In this document: positions 18,940 through 27,982 of the stretch, in pieces
How the letters are laid out: every line of letters starts with the position of its first letter
Position numbering within the stretch: the stretch's first letter is position 1
Assembly (NCBI GenBank): GCA_016215625.1
Contig: JACRIW010000020.1
Location: 110,455 to 174,454 of the forward strand
Source: Candidatus Eiseniibacteriota bacterium
Lineage (GTDB): Bacteria > Eisenbacteria > RBG-16-71-46
Direction of reading: 5' to 3'
DNA: 64,000 nt
Notes under the pieces: model-generated
Databases searched by the model: none
What the model was told of the DNA's origin: nothing
Seen by the model: only the letters and a program-made list of their open reading frames with translations
Translations under genes and position numbers: made by a program

Positions 18940-20513
18940 GCGCGAGCCGCATCGCCATCGTCGGCTCGGGCATGATGGGCGCCACGCTCGCGTACGAACT
19001 CACGCGCGCAGGCTGCGAAGTGGACGTGTTCGAGCGCGGCCCGGACTACGCCTACCCGCACCGGCAGCGCTTCGTCGAGACCATCGAAAATGGCTGGGAC
19101 GATCCCGCGCGCGCCGTGGCGCCCGACCTGCGGCGTTTCACGAGCACGGGCAGCTACGCGCGCGAGCTGTGGCGCGAGGCCGTCGTGCGCGAGGGCGGCA
19201 GCGGCACCGCCTGGACCGGGCTCGCCACGCGCATGTCGCCGACCGACCACGAGACGCGCTCGCGCTACGGCTTCGGCGAGGACTGGCCGCTCTCGTACGC
19301 CGAACTCGAGCCGTGGCTCTGCCGCGCCGAGGCGCAGCTCGGGGTCTCGGGCACCGACGACGACAACCCGTGGGCGCCGCCGCGCTCGCAGCCGTATCCG
19401 CTGCCGCCGTTCGAACTGACCCCCGACGACGTGCTCGTCGCCGAGCGTCTCGCCGCCGGCGGCATCCACGTGCACTCGACCCCGCAGGCGCGCACGCGCG
19501 CGGACTACGAGGGGCGGCCCGCCTGCATGAACATCGGCGAATGCCAGGTGTGCCCGACGGGAGCGCGGTACTCGTCCACGCACCACCTGGCCCTCGCGCG
19601 CGCGACCGGGCGGTGCCGCGTGACGACCGGGGCGAGCGTGCGTCGCGTGCTCACGGACGCCGCCGGGCGCGCGCGCGGCGTGCGGTGGCGACGCGAGGGT
19701 GAGGACCGCGACCGCGAGCACGAGGCCGACCTCGTGATCGTCGCGGGGGCCGCGTTCGAGAGCGCGCGGTTGCTGCTGCTCTCGCGCGACGCGAAGCATC
19801 CGGACGGCCTCGGGAACACGCACGGCCACGTCGGGCGCCATCTCGTCTTCCACCACATCTGGGTCGGGCACGTGCACTTCGAGGAGCCCGTCCACGCGGG
19901 CCGCGTCGGCTTCTGGACCGCGCAGAGCGACCAGTTCGTGGACCCGCCGACGCGCGGCCGCCACGGCGGGGTGAAGATCGAGCTGCCGTCCAAGCCCGCT
20001 CCGGAGCACATGCGCGCGGCCGGCCGGGCACGCTCGTTCGAGGAAGCGATGCGCGCCTTCGACGTCGTGCGCCGCTGCCGCACGGTGGGCATGCACGCGG
20101 AGTCGGACACGGGGGACGGCAAGTACGTGGCGCTCGCCCGCGAGCGCGACCGCTTCGGCGATCCGGTCGCGCACGTGCACTACGACTCGAGCGCGTTCGA
20201 CCGCGCGACCCACGCGTACGCGCGCGAGCTGTTCGATCGCGTGGCCGCGGCGCTGCGCGTGCGCGAGCGTGTGTTCCCCGGGCTCGAGGAGTTCGGGACG
20301 TTCGCGCACCACATGGGCACGCACCGCATGAGCGCGCGTCCCGAGGACGGCGTCGTGGACACGTACGGCGCGGTGCACGACACGCCGGGCCTGCACGCGA
20401 TCGGGCTCGGCATGTTCGCGGGCTGCGGCGGCGCCGTGAATCCGACGCTCACCGGCGTCGCGCTGGCGATCCGCGCCGCCGACGCGATCGCGCGCGGCGC
20501 GGGCCGCGCATGA
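18936..20513 (+). CDS. GMC family FAD-dependent dehydrogenase
   Basis: 525 residues, flavoprotein of the glucose-methanol-choline family, probably oxidising a sugar, polyol or alcohol in the periplasm. Visible are the FAD-binding GSGMMGATLAYELTRAG at the N-terminus, VVREGGSGTAWTG, the cysteine segment MNIGECQVCPTGARYSS near 200, and the C-terminal pair GTHRM (active His) and NPTLT (active-site Asn region) near 460 and 505. It has no signal of its own and would be exported with the Tat-leader partner upstream. The GTG at 18936 overlaps that partner, and the stop overlaps the cytochrome gene (ATGA). The substrate is unknown. Confidence 0.85.
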   Translation: MSASRIAIVGSGMMGATLAYELTRAGCEVDVFERGPDYAYPHRQRFVETIENGWDDPARAVAPDLRRFTSTGSYARELWREAVVREGGSGTAWTGLATRMSPTDHETRSRYGFGEDWPLSYAELEPWLCRAEAQLGVSGTDDDNPWAPPRSQPYPLPPFELTPDDVLVAERLAAGGIHVHSTPQARTRADYEGRPACMNIGECQVCPTGARYSSTHHLALARATGRCRVTTGASVRRVLTDAAGRARGVRWRREGEDRDREHEADLVIVAGAAFESARLLLLSRDAKHPDGLGNTHGHVGRHLVFHHIWVGHVHFEEPVHAGRVGFWTAQSDQFVDPPTRGRHGGVKIELPSKPAPEHMRAAGRARSFEEAMRAFDVVRRCRTVGMHAESDTGDGKYVALARERDRFGDPVAHVHYDSSAFDRATHAYARELFDRVAAALRVRERVFPGLEEFGTFAHHMGTHRMSARPEDGVVDTYGAVHDTPGLHAIGLGMFAGCGGAVNPTLTGVALAIRAADAIARGAGRA

Positions 20514-23500
20514 GCGCCGGACGGGTGGCTCGGAGCGCTCCCCTCGTCGCGTCGCTCGCGGCATGGCTCGTGGCCGCGTCGCCGCCCGGTGACGGCTTCG
20601 CGGCCACACCCGCGGCGTTCGCGCCGCCGGCGCGCGCCGACTATCGGCTCGAAGTCGAGATCCCGGCGTTCGAAGCGCACGAGAGCGCACGCTGCCTCGT
20701 GTGCCACGACGTGCCGGGTTTCGTGGTCCGCGACAGCGTGGGAGGGGCCGCGCGAGTCCTGACCGTGCCCGGGCAGGCGTTCGGGCGCAGCGTGCACGCG
20801 CGTCTCGCCTGCACGCAGTGTCACGCCGAGATCCGGCGCTACCCGCACGGCACGATCGCGCCGGCGTCGCGCGCGCGTTGCGACGGCGACTGCCATGCCG
20901 CCGACTCCACCGGCCGCGCGGTCACGCACGCCGCGGCGGCGCGCGCGCTCGCGGCGAGCGTGCACGGGGCCGCGCCGCACGGCCCCGCTTCGGACCTGCC
21001 GGCGTGCACGTCGTGCCACGGCGGGAACGCGCACGTCGTGGGCACCGCGCCCGCACGGTCCGACCGCGCGGCGCGGCTCGCCGCGTGCGCGCCCTGCCAC
21101 GCCGACGGCGAACGCATGCGTGCGCACGACGTCGAGCCGGGGGCCGTGCCGTCGTACGAGCGCAGCTTCCACTTCAAGGCGCTCGAACTGGGCTCGACCC
21201 GCGCCGCCGTCTGCACGGACTGCCACGGCGCACACGACGTGCGCGCCGTGCGAGACACGCTCGCGCGCACGCACGCGAGGCAGCTGCCCGCCACGTGCGG
21301 CCAGGACGGCTGCCACCGGGGCGCGAAGCTCGCCTTCGCGGCCTCCGGCGCCAATCACCTCGACCTGCGCGTCGCCCGTCATCCGGTGCTCGCGCTCGTG
21401 CGCACGCTGTTCCACGCGTTCGGCGCGCTCGTGCTCGCCGTGCTCGGCGTCGGCGTGGCGCTCGACGCGCTCCGGCGAGCGCGGGACCGTCGCGTCCCTC
21501 GTTCGCCCGCGCGAGCGGACGACGCGCTGCTCGTGCCGCGGCTCACGCTCGCGCAGCGCCTGCAGCACGGCGCGCTCGTGCTCGCGTTCCTCGTGCTCGC
21601 CCTGAGCGGCGCCGCCGTGCACTTCGCGCACACCGTGCCCGCGCAGGCGTTCGCCGCCGCGGTCGGAGGCCGTGCGGTGATCCGCGCGCTGCATCGCGGC
21701 GCCGCCGCGCTCCTCGTCGCCACGGCGCTCGCGCACGCGGCCTCCGCGCTGGGGCTGCTCGCGCGCGCGAGGTTCGCGCCCGCGCGCGCTTGGCCGATGT
21801 TGCCCACGGCGCGCGACGCGCGCGACTGGTGGGCGCTCTCGCTGTGGTATTTCGGCCTGCGCGGAACGCCGCCGGAGTTCGACCGCCACGAGTTCCGGCA
21901 GAAGCTGCACTACTTCCTCGTGCTGGCCGGCGTGCCCGTGATGACCGCGACCGGGCTGATGCTCGCGTTCCCGGTGTTCTTCGGGAACCTCCTGCCCGAC
22001 ACGGCCTACGGCATCGCCCACCTCGTGCACGGCACCGAGGCGAGCCTCGCGATCGCGATCTTCGTGCTGTGGCACCTCTGGCAGCTGCGCGTCACGCCGG
22101 GACCGCACGCGCGGCTGCTCACCGCCTGGGACGGCCGCATCACGCGCGCGCAGTGGCGCGAACAGCACGCCGCCGAGGCGGCGCGCGTGGGCGAGCCCCC
22201 CGTGGCGGCGCCGGAACCTTTCGATCCCTGGGCGGCCCGCGTGCGGCTGGCGCTGCCGCTGGTGCTCGCGCTCGCGGTCCTGCTGCGTGTGCGGGAGGCG
22301 GTGCGCACGCCACTGTGGTTCGACGAGCTGTTCACGCTGCACATGGCGAAGCTCGACCTGCCGCATACGCTCGCGCTCCTGCCGAACGACGTCCACCCGC
22401 CGCTTCCGACGCTGCTCGTCTCGCTGTGGGTCGCCGTCGGCGGGACCGCTCCGCTCTGGCTCAAGAGCCTGCCGCTGCTGCTCGGCGTGCTCGCGCTGCT
22501 CGCCACCTACGGTTTCGCGCGAAGCCTGTTCGGGCGGCCGGTCGCCCTGCTCGCGACGCTGCTGCTCGCGCTGCACCCCGCGCACGTCTATTTCTCGCAG
22601 GAGCTGCGCGGCTACGGCCTGCTCACGCTCGCGCTGCTCGCGGCGGCGTGGTCGGCGTGGGCGTGGCTGCGCACCGGTCGCGCGCGCTTCGCCGGGGGCT
22701 GGGTGCTCGCCGCGGCGCTCGCCGCGTGGACGCACTACCTGAGCGCGGTCGTGCTCGCGCTGCTCTCGCTCGCCATGCTCGCCGCTTCGCGCACGCGCGG
22801 GCGCCGGCTCGCCTGGCTGGCCGTCCATGCGGCCATCGCGCTGCTCGTCGCGCCGCTGCTGGCGCTGCTGCCCGGTCAGCTCGCGCTGTCGCACGAGACC
22901 TGGGTGCCGCAACCCGCCGGCGCCGATCTGCTCGACCTCGCGCGCAAGGTGGCCTTCGGGGCGCTCTACCTGGTGCCGGTGCTCTTCGGTCTGGCGATCG
23001 TCCCACTCGTGCGCGGGGAGCGGCGTGGCGCGGCGCGCTTCGCGTGGGGCATGGCGACCGGCGCGATCGTGCTCACGTTCGCGCTCTCGCTGCGCGGTCC
23101 GCACCTGTTCGCCGCGCGCTACATGTACTTCACGCTGCCGTACTGGTGCGTGCTGTTCGCCGCGGGGCTGGTGGCGCTGCCGTGGCGGCGCGTGCGCGCC
23201 GGAGCGATCGTGCTGGTCGCGCTGTTCGCGCTGCGCTCGGCGATCCTGCGCCCGCCGCTCGCCGAGGCCGTGGACCTGCAGCGCGCGATCGCGACCGTCC
23301 GGGGCGCGGTGCGTCCGGGCGACCTCGTCTTCGCCGCCGATCCGCACAGCCTGCTCGTACTCGACGAGGCGCGGGCGTTGCCCACCGCGCGGCTGCTTTC
23401 GGACCTGGAGAAGCTGCCGTACTTCCGCGGCGGCGCGATCCTCGCGCGGGAACGCATCGTGCCGCTCGACACGCTGCGCGCCGTGGCGGCGGGCCGGCGC

Positions 23501-23656
23501 TGGTGGGTGGTCCACACGCCCGAGCCCGGCCGGCCCGGGGCCGCCGTGGCGGCGCTGTGCGACTCGCTGGCGGCGCCGCGCCGGCAGGTGGTCGGCATGG
23601 TGACGATCTGGCGCGGCGGGCCGGTATCAGGTGCGGGCCCGGCGCCACCTTTCTGA
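20510..23656 (+). CDS. Fusion protein: heptaheme cytochrome c, cytochrome b, GT-C glycosyltransferase
   Basis: 1048 residues in one uninterrupted frame. After a signal-like leader, residues 60-270 hold seven heme-c sites: CxxCH at 62, 101, 166, 193 and 235, CxxxCH at 124 and CxxxxCH at 263. Residues 285-555 form a cytochrome b (formate dehydrogenase gamma type) with His-containing membrane helices (LQHGALVLAFLV, ALHRGAAALLV, KLHYFLVLAGVPVMTATG, HLVHGTEASLAI, LWHLW). Residues 575-1048 are a PMT_2-like GT-C glycosyltransferase (WFDELFTLHM, NDVHPPLPTLL) with many helices and a C-terminal soluble part. The start overlaps the GMC gene stop. The cytochromes would pass electrons from the dehydrogenase to quinone. 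Why a glycosyltransferase is fused is unknown. No Met suitable as a separate start lies near the junction. Confidence 0.82.
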   Translation: MSAGRVARSAPLVASLAAWLVAASPPGDGFAATPAAFAPPARADYRLEVEIPAFEAHESARCLVCHDVPGFVVRDSVGGAARVLTVPGQAFGRSVHARLACTQCHAEIRRYPHGTIAPASRARCDGDCHAADSTGRAVTHAAAARALAASVHGAAPHGPASDLPACTSCHGGNAHVVGTAPARSDRAARLAACAPCHADGERMRAHDVEPGAVPSYERSFHFKALELGSTRAAVCTDCHGAHDVRAVRDTLARTHARQLPATCGQDGCHRGAKLAFAASGANHLDLRVARHPVLALVRTLFHAFGALVLAVLGVGVALDALRRARDRRVPRSPARADDALLVPRLTLAQRLQHGALVLAFLVLALSGAAVHFAHTVPAQAFAAAVGGRAVIRALHRGAAALLVATALAHAASALGLLARARFAPARAWPMLPTARDARDWWALSLWYFGLRGTPPEFDRHEFRQKLHYFLVLAGVPVMTATGLMLAFPVFFGNLLPDTAYGIAHLVHGTEASLAIAIFVLWHLWQLRVTPGPHARLLTAWDGRITRAQWREQHAAEAARVGEPPVAAPEPFDPWAARVRLALPLVLALAVLLRVREAVRTPLWFDELFTLHMAKLDLPHTLALLPNDVHPPLPTLLVSLWVAVGGTAPLWLKSLPLLLGVLALLATYGFARSLFGRPVALLATLLLALHPAHVYFSQELRGYGLLTLALLAAAWSAWAWLRTGRARFAGGWVLAAALAAWTHYLSAVVLALLSLAMLAASRTRGRRLAWLAVHAAIALLVAPLLALLPGQLALSHETWVPQPAGADLLDLARKVAFGALYLVPVLFGLAIVPLVRGERRGAARFAWGMATGAIVLTFALSLRGPHLFAARYMYFTLPYWCVLFAAGLVALPWRRVRAGAIVLVALFALRSAILRPPLAEAVDLQRAIATVRGAVRPGDLVFAADPHSLLVLDEARALPTARLLSDLEKLPYFRGGAILARERIVPLDTLRAVAAGRRWWVVHTPEPGRPGAAVAALCDSLAAPRRQVVGMVTIWRGGPVSGAGPAPPF

Positions 23657-23732
23657 GCGTCAGGCGCCACCGCGCCCGGCCCCGTCCGAGCCCCCCACGG
23701 TCGCGGCCGTCACATCCACCTCGGACCGGTCC

Positions 23733-25670
23733 ATGATGCGCCGCGATTTCGCCGCCACCCTCCGCGCCGCGGGGCTCGCCGCCCTGTGCGCCGTCTCGTC
23801 GTTGTCCTTCGCCGTCCCGGCCCGCGCGGGCGCTTCCTGGGTGCCCGGCGAAGTGATCGTGAAGTACCGCGCCGGGGCCACGCGCGCGCGCCGGGCACTC
23901 GTGCGCAACGTGCTCCCGTCGGTCGAACGCGTGGACGGGCTCGAACTCATCGGAGCCGAGTGCGTACGGTTCACCGGCATGGCCGTCGAGGAGGCGTGCG
24001 CGACGCTCGCCGCGGATCCCGCGGTCGAGTACGCGCAGCCCAACCACGTGTTCACCGTGGACGTCGTGCCGAACGACCCGTCGTTCGCCTCGCTGTGGGC
24101 GATGAAGAACACCGGGCAGGGCGGCGCCTTCGCGGGCGACGACCTCGACGCGACGCTCGCCTGGGACCTGTGCACGGGCGACCCGGAGATGAAGATCGGA
24201 GTGGTCGACTCGGGCATCGACTACACCCATCCGGACCTCGCCGCGAACATCTGGACCAATCCCGGCGAGATTCCGGGCAACCAGATCGACGACGACGGAA
24301 ACGGCTACGTGGACGACGTTCACGGCTACGACTTCGTGAACGGCGACGGCGACCCGATGGACGACTACAAGCACGGCACGCACGTCGCGGGCACGATCGG
24401 CGCCGTCGGCCACAACGGCATCGGCGTGACCGGCGTGTGCTGGCGGTGCAGGCTCGTCGCGATCAAGTTCGTCAATGCGACCGGCTCGGGCACGGAGTCC
24501 GCCGCGGTGCAGGCGCTGCAGTACGCGCTCACGGTCGGCGTGCGGCTCACGAACAACTCGTGGGGCGGCATGTCCGGCGGGCAGGCGCTGCTCGACGCGA
24601 TCGACGCGTGCGGCGCGGCGGGGCAGCTGTTCGTGAACTCGGCCGGCAACACGCGCTGGAACATCGACGCCGTGCTCACCTATCCGCAGTGCTATCCGTC
24701 GCCCTACATCGTGACGGTGGCCTCGAGCGACGGCCGCGACCTCATGAGCACGTTCTCGTGCTGGGGCCCGACGCAGGTGGACCTCGGGGCGCCCGGGTCG
24801 CTCATCTACTCCTGCATCCCGGGCGGCCTCTACCAGAATCTCGACGGGACTTCGATGGCGGCGCCGCACGTCACGGGAGTGGCGGCGCTGGCGTGGACGC
24901 TCTTCCCGCACGCGTCGCCGCAGGCGATCCTCGCGCTCATCCTCTCGGCCGTGGACACGATTCCCTCGATGACCGGCAAGGTCTGGAGCAACGGCAGGCT
25001 CAACGCGTATCGCACGCTGGTGCGGGGCGACCGCACGGCGCCCGGCGCGGTCGGCGACATGCTCGCCGAAGCCGTGGGCGAGGGCGTGCTGCGCCTGCGC
25101 TGGACCGCGCCCGGCGACGACGGGGCGAGCGGCACGGCGGCCTCGTACGACCTGCGCGTCGCGAACGCGCCGATGGATTCGGCGGCGTTCCTGATCGCCA
25201 CGCCGCTGGCGACGCTCGCCCCGCACGCGGGCGGGGCGCCGGAGACGCTGTCCGTCGGCGGCCTCACCACGGGCCGCACGTACTGGTTCGCGCTGCGCGC
25301 GACCGACGACTTCGGCAACGTCGGGGCGCTGTCCCCTTCGTTCGCGTTCACGCCGTCGCTCCCCGGCGCCGGAGTGGAGGGCGCGGCCGCGCGCTTCGCT
25401 CTGGGTCTCGCCGGTGCGAATCCCTCGCCGCGCGGCGCGTCGATCGTGCTTTCCCTCGCGCGTGACGGCGAAGCCGACGTGGCGGTGTACGATGTGCGCG
25501 GCGCGCGGGTGCGCACGCTGGCGAGCGGCCCGCTCGCCGCGGGCACGCACGCGCTGCGCTGGGACGGCGCCGACGGCGCCGGCGCTCGCGTGGAAGCGGG
25601 CGTCTACTTCGTACGCGCGGTTTCCGGCCGCGAATCGGTGACGAGACGGCTCGTCGTCCTGGGGGGCTGA
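23733..25670 (+). CDS. Secreted subtilisin-family (S8) protease with FlgD-like C-terminal domain
   Basis: 645 residues. Signal peptide (LRAAGLAALCAVSSLSFAVPARA), then an inhibitor-like propeptide (WVPGEVIVKYRAGATRARR, about 34-115), then the catalytic domain with Asp in VVDSGIDYTHPDL (about 158), His in HGTHVAGTIG (about 214) and Ser in GTSMAAPHVTG (about 372). A fibronectin-like segment follows (about 440-540) and the chain ends with the FlgD-Ig module (VYDVRGARVRTLASG, ALRWDGADGAG, GVYFVRAV). That module suggests export and surface anchoring. The tandem ATG at 23733/23736 leaves the exact start ambiguous by one codon. It overlaps the next gene as TGATG. Confidence 0.9.
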   Translation: MMRRDFAATLRAAGLAALCAVSSLSFAVPARAGASWVPGEVIVKYRAGATRARRALVRNVLPSVERVDGLELIGAECVRFTGMAVEEACATLAADPAVEYAQPNHVFTVDVVPNDPSFASLWAMKNTGQGGAFAGDDLDATLAWDLCTGDPEMKIGVVDSGIDYTHPDLAANIWTNPGEIPGNQIDDDGNGYVDDVHGYDFVNGDGDPMDDYKHGTHVAGTIGAVGHNGIGVTGVCWRCRLVAIKFVNATGSGTESAAVQALQYALTVGVRLTNNSWGGMSGGQALLDAIDACGAAGQLFVNSAGNTRWNIDAVLTYPQCYPSPYIVTVASSDGRDLMSTFSCWGPTQVDLGAPGSLIYSCIPGGLYQNLDGTSMAAPHVTGVAALAWTLFPHASPQAILALILSAVDTIPSMTGKVWSNGRLNAYRTLVRGDRTAPGAVGDMLAEAVGEGVLRLRWTAPGDDGASGTAASYDLRVANAPMDSAAFLIATPLATLAPHAGGAPETLSVGGLTTGRTYWFALRATDDFGNVGALSPSFAFTPSLPGAGVEGAAARFALGLAGANPSPRGASIVLSLARDGEADVAVYDVRGARVRTLASGPLAAGTHALRWDGADGAGARVEAGVYFVRAVSGRESVTRRLVVLGG

Positions 25671-26173
25671 TGCCCGGTTTCGTGATCCGTCCGATCGATC
25701 CCGAGGCGCACGACGAGGTCGCGCTGGTGGCCGAGCGCATGCGGCTCACGCTCGTCGAGGTGCTCGGCGAGGAGACCGGCGGCGCGATGTACACGCGGGA
25801 GTGGCTCGAGGATCGTGTGCGCGAGCACCTCGATCCCGCGCGGCTGCGCGGGCAGGTGTTCGTGGCGGTCGAGTCCGGCGGCGCGGTCGCCGGGCACACC
25901 ATCGTCCGCATCGAGGAGGACGACGGCGGCCGTGCGTTCGGCGTGTTCTCGACCACGTATGTGGCTCCGGATGCGCGCCGGGGTGGTGTGGCGGACGCGC
26001 TGCTCGATCGTGGCGAGGCGTGGATGCGCGAGCAGCAGGTCACCGTCGCCCAGACCTGGACCAGCGACACGAACGACCCGCTGCTCGCGCTCTTCCGCAA
26101 GCACGGCTACGCGCTCACGCTCCGCGTGCCCGAAAAGAAGATGGTCGTGCTGTCGAAGGCGTTCGAGGACTGA
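25670..26173 (+). CDS. GNAT family N-acetyltransferase
   Basis: 167 residues, single GNAT domain. The N-terminal strand FVIRPIDPEAHDEVALV and the acetyl-CoA loop VAPDARRGGVADALLDRGEAW with its RRGG pattern are visible; the C-terminal FRKHGYALT strand is typical. The acceptor is unknown. It starts inside the stop of the protease gene (TGATG), so it is probably co-translated, although no functional link is evident. The long foldback repeat begins five bases after its stop. Confidence 0.82.
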   Translation: MPGFVIRPIDPEAHDEVALVAERMRLTLVEVLGEETGGAMYTREWLEDRVREHLDPARLRGQVFVAVESGGAVAGHTIVRIEEDDGGRAFGVFSTTYVAPDARRGGVADALLDRGEAWMREQQVTVAQTWTSDTNDPLLALFRKHGYALTLRVPEKKMVVLSKAFED

Positions 26174-26177
26174 ACTC

Positions 26178-26356
26178 GCCCGGACTATTCATGAAGCCGC
26201 GGCCTGCAAGCGCCATCTGCCTGCGGCCCGCTGCGGCCGGGACGAGACCCACTCCTACGACGTGTCACCGACACGACTTCGTCGCGGGCCTCGTCCCGGC
26301 CTTGCGCTCCACAGCCATCTGGCGCTTTCGGCTCGCGTTTCATGAATAGCCCGGGC
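26178..26356. repeat. Long imperfect inverted repeat, MITE-like foldback element
   Basis: The ends are GCCCGGACTATTCATGAA and the complement of TTCATGAATAGCCCGGGC, and the two halves of about 85 bases pair along most of their length, for example GGCCGGGACGAG near 26243 with CTCGTCCCGGCC near 26291, around a centre GTGTCACCGACAC. There is no coding frame. It lies between convergent genes, touches the stop codon of the permease gene, and may act as a terminator. Its structure suggests a non-autonomous mobile element. Confidence 0.7.
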
Positions 26357-27651
26357 TAGCCGGTCTTCTTGCGCCCGAAATCGGCTTCGAGCGGCAGGAA
26401 CGCGGTCACGAGGAAGCTCGGCAACGTGGCCGCGATCACGATCGTGAAGAACGTGAGATAGCCGACCTGGTCCTGCAGCCAGCCGCTCCACATGCCCGGC
26501 AGCATCATGCCGAGCGCCATGAAGCCCGTGCAGATCGCGTAGTGCGCCGTCTGCCGTTCGCCGCGCGCGATGTACATCATGTACATCACGTACGCGGTGA
26601 ACCCGAAGCCGTAGCCGAACTGCTCGATCGCGACGCCCGCGAGGATCACGGCGAGGTTCGTGGGCTGCGCCGCCGCCAGTCCGATGAAGATCGCGTCGGG
26701 CAGGTGGATCGCGAACAGCATCGGCCACAGCCAGCGCTTGAGGCCGTCGCGCGCGATCACGACGCCGCCCAGGATGCCGCCGAACGTGAGCGCGAGGATG
26801 CCGACCGTGCCGTAGACGAACCCGACCTGCGTCGTGTCGAGCCCGAGCCCACCGACGTCGCGGCCGTCGAGCAGGAACGGCGAGACCATCTTCACGAGCT
26901 GCGCCTCGCCGAGCCGGTAGAGCAGCAGGAACGCCATGAGCACGAGGATGCGCGGCTTCGAGAAGAACGAGCCGAACGTGGCGAGGAACTCGCGCACGAA
27001 GTGCGGAATCCGGTGTGCCTCGCCCGGGCGGTCGGCCTCCGGGCGCGGCAGTGCGAAGCGGTGCCAGACGCCGAAGAGCACGAACATCGCCGCGAGCACG
27101 CCGATCGTGATCGCCCAGGCCGTGTGCGGGCGGCCGGTGCTCTTCTCGAGCCAGCCCGCGAGCATCACGAGCAGTCCCTGCCCGAAGATGGTCGCGACGC
27201 GATAGAACATCGTGCGCACGCCGACGAACTGCGCGGCCTGCTTTTCGTCGGTGCCGAGCAGGTAGAAGCCGTCGGCGGCGATGTCGTGCGTGGCCGACTG
27301 GAAGGCGAGCAGCCAGAAGAAGATGAGCGAGAAGTGCAGCCAGCCCGGGCCGGGCAACGACAGCGCGAGCGCGGCCAGGGCGGCGCCGACCAGCAGTTGC
27401 ATCACCCACACCCAGCGCCGGCGCGTGCCGAGGATGTCCACGACCGGGGACCACAGCGGCTTGATCACCCACGGCAGGTAGAACCAGCTCGTGTACAGCG
27501 CGATGTCCGTGTTCGACATCCCGAAGCGCTTGTACATGGTGACGGCGACGCTCATCACCACGACGTAGGGGAGGCCCTCGGCGAGGTAGAGCGAGGGGAT
27601 CCACATCCACGGATTGCGGGCCTGCCGTTCCTTCGGCATTTGCTCGGACAT
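26356..27651 (-). CDS. MFS permease, AmpG/PAT-like
   Basis: Inner-membrane transporter of 431 residues with about twelve helices. The N-terminal NPWMWIPSLYLAEGLPYVVV and the loops KPLWSPVVDILGTRR and QSATHDIAADGFYLLG are characteristic of AmpG-type permeases, which import muropeptides in E. coli, and of related sugar or acetyl-CoA carriers. The substrate here is not determined. The ATG at 27651 with GGGAG upstream was preferred over longer frames that begin in GC-rich sequence without a ribosome site. The stop codon TAG is formed by the end of the foldback element, so the last residues may have been altered by its insertion. Confidence 0.8.
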   Translation of the reverse strand: MSEQMPKERQARNPWMWIPSLYLAEGLPYVVVMSVAVTMYKRFGMSNTDIALYTSWFYLPWVIKPLWSPVVDILGTRRRWVWVMQLLVGAALAALALSLPGPGWLHFSLIFFWLLAFQSATHDIAADGFYLLGTDEKQAAQFVGVRTMFYRVATIFGQGLLVMLAGWLEKSTGRPHTAWAITIGVLAAMFVLFGVWHRFALPRPEADRPGEAHRIPHFVREFLATFGSFFSKPRILVLMAFLLLYRLGEAQLVKMVSPFLLDGRDVGGLGLDTTQVGFVYGTVGILALTFGGILGGVVIARDGLKRWLWPMLFAIHLPDAIFIGLAAAQPTNLAVILAGVAIEQFGYGFGFTAYVMYMMYIARGERQTAHYAICTGFMALGMMLPGMWSGWLQDQVGYLTFFTIVIAATLPSFLVTAFLPLEADFGRKKTG

Positions 27652-27982
27652 GCGCTCTCCCTGAGTTGGCGCCGGACGGATGCTCCCGTGTAGCACGCGG
27701 GTTTCGCGCCGGGCAAGACCGATGTCGCCTCGTGTCGCTTCGCTCGGCCGGTCGCCGGCCCACCCGCGCGGACGCATCGTGCCACCCGGAGTTCAGCAGG
27801 ACTGCTCTCGGCGAGGGCATCCGAAAGGACCAGTCTTTGAAAAGGTGTCGCCTTTGTCAGGCCCGCTCGCCTATGTTGCGGGTGCTCGTACACCGTCGTG
27901 CGAGCGCTCACGACTTCGGGCCGCCGATGTTCGTGCCGCCCGGAGTCTCGCCCTTCACGGATGCCAAGGGAGAGCTCCCCCG
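27652..27982. other. 331-base intergenic region between divergent genes
   Basis: Divergent spacer between the permease and the secreted repeat protein. No convincing gene. GGGAGAG lies upstream of the ATG at 27983. TTGAAA at 27839 and TATGTT at 27874 are too far apart for a normal promoter. The ROK-type palindrome found further along is absent here. Confidence 0.45.

Noticed and set aside
20180..23515. Very long open frame on the minus strand opposite the cytochrome fusion gene
   Set aside because: It is rich in Arg, His and Gly without any domain, as expected for the antisense of a GC-rich gene. The plus-strand frame has seven heme motifs and membrane helices.
27839..27879. Promoter-like TTGAAA and TATGTT before the secreted repeat protein
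   Set aside because: The spacing of 29 bases is too long for a sigma-70-type promoter.
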